Positions 59,452 through 64,000 of a stretch of DNA of 64,000 nt are shown in pieces. Under the pieces are notes generated by a model. The model had not been told where the DNA came from and searched no databases. It saw nothing but the letters and a program-made list of their open reading frames with translations. Source of the stretch: Pseudomonadales bacterium (GTDB lineage Bacteria > Pseudomonadota > Gammaproteobacteria > Pseudomonadales > Halieaceae). Position numbers and translations under genes: made by a program. The stretch is taken from positions 682,001 through 746,000 of the forward strand of contig JACKNV010000001.1 of the NCBI GenBank assembly GCA_024234735.1. Reading direction: 5' to 3'. Within the stretch, counting starts at the first letter, position 1; each line of letters opens with the position of its first letter.

Positions 59452-60874
59452 GCCCCGGGCGCGAGAATCGGCCGCAGCTGCACCGGGTGCCCCCCCGGGA
59501 CAGCAGGATTCCCTGTTCGGGGAGCAGGAAGCCGGCGCAGCCGGGGCGCCGGGCCCAGCGGCGCCCCAGGGCTACCAGCCGCTGGCCGCGCGTCTGCGCC
59601 CGGGCACCCTGGAAGCCTATGCGGGGCAACAGCACATGCTCGCCCCGGGCAAACCCCTGCAGCGGGCGATCGCCAGCGGCCAGCTGCACTCCATGATTTT
59701 CTGGGGTCCACCCGGCGTGGGCAAGACCACCCTGGCGCGTATTGCCGCCGGCCATGCCAACGCCCACTTTCTGCAGCTTTCCGCGGTGCTGTCCGGGGTG
59801 AGGGACATACGCGATGCGGTGACCGAAGCCCGGCGCCAGAAACGGGCCGGGCGGGATACGGTGCTGTTTGTCGACGAGGTGCACCGCTTCAACAAGTCCC
59901 AGCAGGACGCCTTCCTGCCCTATGTGGAGGACGGCACCCTGATATTTATCGGCGCCACCACGGAAAACCCGTCCTTCGAACTCAATAACGCACTGTTGTC
60001 CCGCTCCCGGGTGTACAAACTGCGGCCCCTGGAGCAGCCCGACATCGAGGCGGTGCTGGGCCGCGGCCTGGAGGCGCTCGGCGCAGGCATCAGCGCCGAG
60101 CCGGGCTGCCTGGCCGAGCTGGCCCGGCAGGCCGATGGAGATGCCCGCAAGGCCCTGAACCTGCTGGAACTGGCCGCCGACCTGGCGGCGAATGGTGTGA
60201 TTACCCACGCCACCCTGACGGAGGTGCTGCAGGCCTCCCTGCGGCGCTTCGACAAGGGTGGGGATGTGTTTTATGACCAGATCAGCGCCCTGCACAAGGC
60301 GGTGCGGGGCAGTAGTGCCGACGCGGCGCTGTACTGGTACTGCCGTATGTTGGACGGCGGCTGCGACCCCCTGTATATCGCCAGGCGCGTGCTGCGCATG
60401 GCCAGTGAGGATATCGGCAATGCCGATCCCCGGGCACTGACCCTGTGCCTTGAGGCCTGGCAGGTGCAGGAGCGCCTGGGCAGCCCGGAAGGGGAACTGG
60501 CCATCGCCCAGGCCATCGTCTACCTGGCCTGCGCCGCCAAGAGCAATGCGGTGTATAACGCCTTTAATACTGCGATGGCGGACGTACTGGCCAGCGGCAG
60601 CCACGAGGTGCCCCTGCACCTGCGCAACGCGCCTACCCGGCTGATGCAAGAGATGGCGCACGGCGAGGACTATCGCTACGCCCATGACGAGCCGGGCGGC
60701 TACGCGGCGGGGGAGAACTACTTCCCCGAGGAGCTGCGCGAGCGGCGTTACTATCACCCGGTGGAGCGCGGCCTGGAAACCCGTATCCGCGAGAAAATGG
60801 CGCAGTTGCGCCAGCTAGACCGCGACAGTCCCCGCCAGCGCTACCCATCGCCCTCCGACGGCGCAGCGGCTTGA
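59441..60874 (+). CDS. rarA: Replication-associated recombination protein A (RarA/MgsA)
   Basis: The 477-aa AAA+ protein has LAARLRPGTLEAYAGQQHML, Walker A FWGPPGVGKTTLARI, Walker B LFVDEVHRFNKSQQDAFLP, ATTENPSFELNNALLSRSRV and C-terminal QEMAHGEDYRYAHDEP. It acts at stalled forks. The N-terminus has an Ala/Gly/Pro-rich extension of about 45 residues. The ATG at 59441 overlaps lolA in another frame. Confidence 0.95.
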   Translation: MTSEPRARESAAAAPGAPPGQQDSLFGEQEAGAAGAPGPAAPQGYQPLAARLRPGTLEAYAGQQHMLAPGKPLQRAIASGQLHSMIFWGPPGVGKTTLARIAAGHANAHFLQLSAVLSGVRDIRDAVTEARRQKRAGRDTVLFVDEVHRFNKSQQDAFLPYVEDGTLIFIGATTENPSFELNNALLSRSRVYKLRPLEQPDIEAVLGRGLEALGAGISAEPGCLAELARQADGDARKALNLLELAADLAANGVITHATLTEVLQASLRRFDKGGDVFYDQISALHKAVRGSSADAALYWYCRMLDGGCDPLYIARRVLRMASEDIGNADPRALTLCLEAWQVQERLGSPEGELAIAQAIVYLACAAKSNAVYNAFNTAMADVLASGSHEVPLHLRNAPTRLMQEMAHGEDYRYAHDEPGGYAAGENYFPEELRERRYYHPVERGLETRIREKMAQLRQLDRDSPRQRYPSPSDGAAA

Positions 60875-60901
60875 GCGCCGCCAAGTGGAGCCTGCATAAA
60901 C

Positions 60902-61927
60902 ATGAGCAGAAACGTACTGGTCACCGGCGGCGCCGGTTATATCGGCTCCCATGTCTGCGTCGAACTGATGCAGCAGGGGCACCAGGTGGTGGTCATCGAC
61001 AATCTCGACAACGGCAGTCCCGTTGCCCTGCAGCGGGTGGAGCAGATCACCGGCAAGCGCCTGCGGTTCATCCAGGCCGATGTGCGCGACCAGGTGGCCG
61101 TGCAGTCCGCCCTCGTCGAGCACGGTGTGGACGCCGTGATCCATTTCGCGGCGCTCAAGGCAGTAGGGGAATCGGTGGCCAGGCCGCTGGCTTACTACGA
61201 CAACAACCTCAACGGTGCGATCAGCCTGTTGCGGGCAATGCAGGGCGCGGGTGTGACCGACCTGGTGTTCAGTTCCTCGGCCACGGTTTACGGCGACCCG
61301 CGCAGCAATCCCATCAGCGAGGATTTCCCCCTGCGAGCGACCAACCCCTACGGGCGCAGCAAGCTGATGATCGAGGACATGCTGCGCGACCTGGGGGCGG
61401 CGGAACCCAACTGGAATATTTCCATACTGCGCTATTTCAATCCGGCCGGGGCGCACCCCAGTGGACTTATCGGCGAACATCCCAGCGGGGTGCCCAACAA
61501 CCTCATGCCCTATATCGCGCAGACCGCCAGCGGCCTGCGCGATTGCCTGGCCGTATTCGGCGATGATTACCCCACTCGCGACGGTACCGGTGTGCGCGAT
61601 TACATCCATGTGGTGGATCTCGCCCGCGGGCACCTGAGCGCCCTGGCCAGGCTGGCACAGCATCCCGGTGTCATAATCCACAACCTGGGCACAGGTACGG
61701 GTTATTCGGTGCTGGAGATCGTGGCGGCATTCGAGCGGGCCTGTGGCATGCCCATCCCCTACCGCATGGAATCGCGGCGCCCCGGGGACATCGCCGAGTG
61801 CTTCGCCGACCCGAGTCTGGCACGTGCCGAACTGGGCTGGTCGGCACAACTGGACCTGGCCGCCATGTGCGCCGACAGCTGGCGCTGGCAGCAGGCCAAC
61901 CCCCAGGGCTATCCCGACCCGTCTTAA
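60902..61927 (+). CDS. galE: UDP-glucose 4-epimerase
   Basis: The 341-aa SDR protein has NVLVTGGAGYIGSHVCVELM for NAD, FAALKAVGESVARPLAYYDNN, SSSATVYGDP and the catalytic Tyr-x3-Lys in NPYGRSKLM, and RYFNPAGAHPSG. It interconverts UDP-Glc and UDP-Gal for surface polysaccharides. It is placed between rarA and crcB, where Pseudomonas has no galE. Confidence 0.95.
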   Translation: MSRNVLVTGGAGYIGSHVCVELMQQGHQVVVIDNLDNGSPVALQRVEQITGKRLRFIQADVRDQVAVQSALVEHGVDAVIHFAALKAVGESVARPLAYYDNNLNGAISLLRAMQGAGVTDLVFSSSATVYGDPRSNPISEDFPLRATNPYGRSKLMIEDMLRDLGAAEPNWNISILRYFNPAGAHPSGLIGEHPSGVPNNLMPYIAQTASGLRDCLAVFGDDYPTRDGTGVRDYIHVVDLARGHLSALARLAQHPGVIIHNLGTGTGYSVLEIVAAFERACGMPIPYRMESRRPGDIAECFADPSLARAELGWSAQLDLAAMCADSWRWQQANPQGYPDPS

Positions 61928-61934
61928 CAACTCA

Positions 61935-61960
61935 CGGCGGGGAAACAACTGCGCCCGCCG
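61935..61960 (+). repeat. Hairpin after galE
   Basis: CGGCGGG (61935-61941) and CCCGCCG (61954-61960) form a 7-bp stem with a 12-base loop, eight bases after the galE stop. No T-run follows. It may stabilise the mRNA end or weakly terminate. Confidence 0.45.
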
Positions 61961-62009
61961 GCCAAAACCAGTACAATGCCGCTTCCAGCGAAGCGACCAC
62001 AATGCAACC

Positions 62010-62387
62010 ATGAAATACCTGCTGTTTATCGCCCTGGGGGGCGCGTCGGGCGCCGTCTCGCGCTATCTGCTATCGACCTGGGCTCACAGCTTGTGGGAGG
62101 GTACGTACCCCGTGGGCACGCTACTGGTCAACGCTCTGGGTTCTTTCGGTATCGGTATCGTCTATGTGCTGCTGGTGGAAAAAGAACTTATCCACCAGGA
62201 CTGGCGTGGCGTGCTGATGGTGGGATTTCTGGGAGCGTTCACGACATTTTCGACTTTTTCGCTGGAGACCATCGGCCTGCTGGAAAGCGGCCAGGTAGCG
62301 CATGCACTGGGTTACATGCTGCTCAGCGCGCTACTGTGCGTGGCGCTGGCGGGCACGGCCATGCAGCTCACCCGCGCACTGGTCTAG
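62010..62387 (+). CDS. crcB: Fluoride exporter CrcB/Fluc
   Basis: The 125-aa protein has four helices and Fluc signatures: ALGGASGAVSRYLLSTW, VGTLLVNALGSFGIG (pore Asn) and VGFLGAFTTFSTFSLE. It works as a dual-topology dimer exporting fluoride. No fluoride riboswitch was recognised upstream. serS follows 40 bp later. Confidence 0.96.
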   Translation: MKYLLFIALGGASGAVSRYLLSTWAHSLWEGTYPVGTLLVNALGSFGIGIVYVLLVEKELIHQDWRGVLMVGFLGAFTTFSTFSLETIGLLESGQVAHALGYMLLSALLCVALAGTAMQLTRALV

Positions 62388-62427
62388 CCACCGCGGCGCG
62401 TTGACATCGGATACAGGATCATCAGAC

Positions 62428-63729
62428 ATGTTGGACATCAAGGCAGTGCGACAGGACCCGGAAGGTGTCGCGGCAGCACTGGAAAAACGCGGATTCAGCT
62501 TTGACATCGGCGCCTTCAGGGCGCTGGATGCGCGACGTAAACAGGCGGATATCGACAGCCAGGAGTTGCTCGCCCAGCGCAAGAGTGTTTCCAAGAAAAT
62601 CGGCCAGCTGGTGGGGCAGGGCATACCTGTGGAGGAGGCCAAGGCGCAGGTAAACGAGACCCTGGACAAAATCGCTGCGCAGATCGATGCCCTGACCGAG
62701 CAGGCCAGACAGGCGCAGGGCGAACTGGACGAGCTGTTGCTGGAGCTGCCCAATATTCCCGACGTCAGTGTGCCAGATGGCAGCAGCGAGAATGACAACG
62801 TCGAGCTCAGCCGCTGGGGCAAGCCGCGTGTATTCGATTTTCCGATAAAAGACCACGTCGAGCTGGGCGAGGCCCTGGGAATGTTCGACACCGATACAGC
62901 CGGAAAGATCACCGGCTCGCGGTTTACCGTGATGTACGGAGAGCTGGCCCGCCTGCATCGGGCGTTGATCCAGTTCATGCTGAACCTGCATACCGGCGAA
63001 CATGGCTATCGGGAAATCTACGTGCCCTATATCGTCAATCGCGACTCGCTGCGCGGTACCGGGCAGCTTCCCAAGTTCGAAGAAGACCTGTTCAGGCTGC
63101 AGGGCGACCAGGGTTATTACCTCATTCCCACCGCGGAAGTGCCGGTCACCAATGTCGCCCGGGAGCGCATTTTCGAAGATGCCGAACTGGGCAGCGAGGG
63201 GATCAGGTTCGCCTGCCACACGCCCTGTTTTCGCAGCGAGGCGGGCAGCTACGGCCGCGACACCCGCGGCATGATCCGCCAGCACCAGTTCGAGAAGGTG
63301 GAACTCGTGCAGCTGGTTCGTCCAGCGCAGTCCGATGAAGCCCTGGAGCAATTGACGGGGCACGCCGAGCGTGTCCTGCAGTTGCTGGAGCTCCCTTACC
63401 GCAAGGTGGTGCTATGCGGCGGTGACATCGGTTTCAGCGCGCGCAAGACCTATGACCTGGAAGTGTGGCTGCCCGCCCAGGACACCTATCGGGAGATTTC
63501 TTCCTGCAGTAATTTCGGCGACTTCCAGGCGCGGCGCATGCAGGCCCGCTGGCGCAACACCAGTGGCAAGCCCGAACTGCTGCATACCCTCAATGGCTCC
63601 GGGCTGGCGGTGGGCCGCACCCTGGTCGCCATCCTGGAAAACTACCAGCAGGCCGACGGCAGCATTGCCGTGCCCGAGGTGTTGCAGCCCCTGCTGGGCA
63701 GCGCCAGCCTGCAGCGGCCGCGGGAGTAG
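62428..63729 (+). CDS. serS: Seryl-tRNA synthetase
   Basis: The 433-aa protein has an N-terminal coiled coil (about 25-100) that grips the long tRNA-Ser variable arm, then class II motifs: FRSEAGSYGRDTRGMIRQHQF for motif 2 and GSGLAVGRTLVAILENYQ for motif 3. The frame opens 42 codons earlier but MLDIKAVRQDPEGVAAAL is the family start. Confidence 0.98.
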   Translation: MLDIKAVRQDPEGVAAALEKRGFSFDIGAFRALDARRKQADIDSQELLAQRKSVSKKIGQLVGQGIPVEEAKAQVNETLDKIAAQIDALTEQARQAQGELDELLLELPNIPDVSVPDGSSENDNVELSRWGKPRVFDFPIKDHVELGEALGMFDTDTAGKITGSRFTVMYGELARLHRALIQFMLNLHTGEHGYREIYVPYIVNRDSLRGTGQLPKFEEDLFRLQGDQGYYLIPTAEVPVTNVARERIFEDAELGSEGIRFACHTPCFRSEAGSYGRDTRGMIRQHQFEKVELVQLVRPAQSDEALEQLTGHAERVLQLLELPYRKVVLCGGDIGFSARKTYDLEVWLPAQDTYREISSCSNFGDFQARRMQARWRNTSGKPELLHTLNGSGLAVGRTLVAILENYQQADGSIAVPEVLQPLLGSASLQRPRE

Positions 63730-63730
63730 C

Positions 63731-64000
63731 GTGGATTTCCTGCCCCTGGGGTTGAAACTGAGCGACGCCAGGGTCCTGCTGGTAGGTGGAGGCCAGGTCG
63801 CCACCCGCAAGGCGCGCCTGCTCGCCAGGGCGGGCGCCCGGCTGGCCGTGCTCGCTCCGGATATACAGCCTGAACTGGCGGCGCTGCTGGCACAGACAGG
63901 GGGTGACTGGGAGCAGGGTGAATACCACAGCGCAGGTATCGGCGAAGCGGTGCTGGTGGTCGCCGCCACGCCCCATCGGGCTGTCAACGAGCAGGTATCC
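63731..64000 (+). CDS. cysG: Siroheme synthase, N-terminal part (partial)
   Basis: Ninety codons lie in the window, with the frame open at the end. MDFLPLGLKLSDARVLLVGG and GQVATRKARLLARAGARLAVL match the NAD-binding precorrin-2 dehydrogenase/ferrochelatase domain of CysG. Whether the C-terminal methyltransferase domain is fused cannot be seen. GTG start one base after the serS stop; the serS-cysG order matches Pseudomonas. Confidence 0.9.
   Translation, partial: MDFLPLGLKLSDARVLLVGGGQVATRKARLLARAGARLAVLAPDIQPELAALLAQTGGDWEQGEYHSAGIGEAVLVVAATPHRAVNEQVS

Noticed and set aside
61928..62009. Fluoride riboswitch upstream of crcB
   Set aside because: The leader lacks the conserved pseudoknot sequence; only a simple 7-bp hairpin after galE is present.

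Overview
The window is GC-rich DNA with densely packed genes, read here as a chromosomal stretch from a gammaproteobacterium. The order rluE-nudJ-mnmA-hflD-purB / icd-clpS-clpA-infA-bpt-aat-trxB-ftsK-lolA-rarA-crcB-serS-cysG, the pgsA/tRNA-Gly/tRNA-Cys start, and ThrH, HflD and RoxA all resemble Pseudomonas and its marine relatives. The accessory content (F420-type LLM oxidoreductase, SnoaL and GST proteins, phytanoyl-CoA dioxygenase, Spns and GPH carriers, MopE-repeat lipoprotein) would suit a marine Cellvibrionales/Halieaceae (OM60/NOR5-like) bacterium. That placement is inference. No phage, insertion sequence, CRISPR array or rRNA is visible.

Layout. 1-3052: the pgsA tail, a truncated and then an intact tRNA-Gly, a 617-codon Ca-repeat/CAP lipoprotein gene on the minus strand, and tRNA-Cys. 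3357-7992: a DUF1254 protein, a SRAP (YedK/HMCES-like) DNA-protein crosslink protein with AT-rich flanks, and a LemA/DUF2207 pair. 8032-19125: mostly minus-strand accessory genes (M32 carboxypeptidase, photolyase, YeeN-like regulator, family-VIII esterase, pectinacetylesterase-like lipoprotein, PhyH oxygenase, two transporters, LLM oxidoreductase). 19290-31113: plus-strand moaCDE, flavin reductase, Nudix, Bcp, MBL hydrolase, SnoaL, GST, a MarR regulator in the opposite direction, exonuclease III, yajC, dcyD, an AGCS symporter and a CoA-transferase/hydrolase.

31114-31630 holds no gene. It carries two large, nested, palindromic elements of a common design lying in opposite orientation. Their stem sequences differ, but pairing is kept in every stem, while the apex and two flanking blocks are conserved. 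I do not recognise this family and consider it the most novel thing in the window.

31631-41959: 5'-nucleotidase, cysB, then a tight group consisting of a cyclopropane-synthase-like enzyme with two altered active-site residues, a SAM-domain/class III cyclase/ATPase/TPR protein overlapping it by 8 bases, and a cNMP-binding/degenerate-receiver/GGDEF protein. This looks like a cAMP-to-c-di-GMP relay. thrH and a PQQ dehydrogenase with a fused heme-c domain follow.

42015-49197: an eight-gene, largely overlapping minus-strand operon rluE-nudJ-mnmA-hflD-purB-roxA-DUF7931-pabB (tRNA and rRNA modification, nucleotide and folate metabolism, ribosomal hydroxylation). 49368-64000: the conserved icd-to-cysG block, covering the N-degron system (clpS, clpA, bpt, aat), IF-1, thioredoxin reductase, DNA translocase, lipoprotein chaperone, replication-fork ATPase, a galE inserted between rarA and crcB, fluoride channel, seryl-tRNA synthetase and the start of siroheme synthase.
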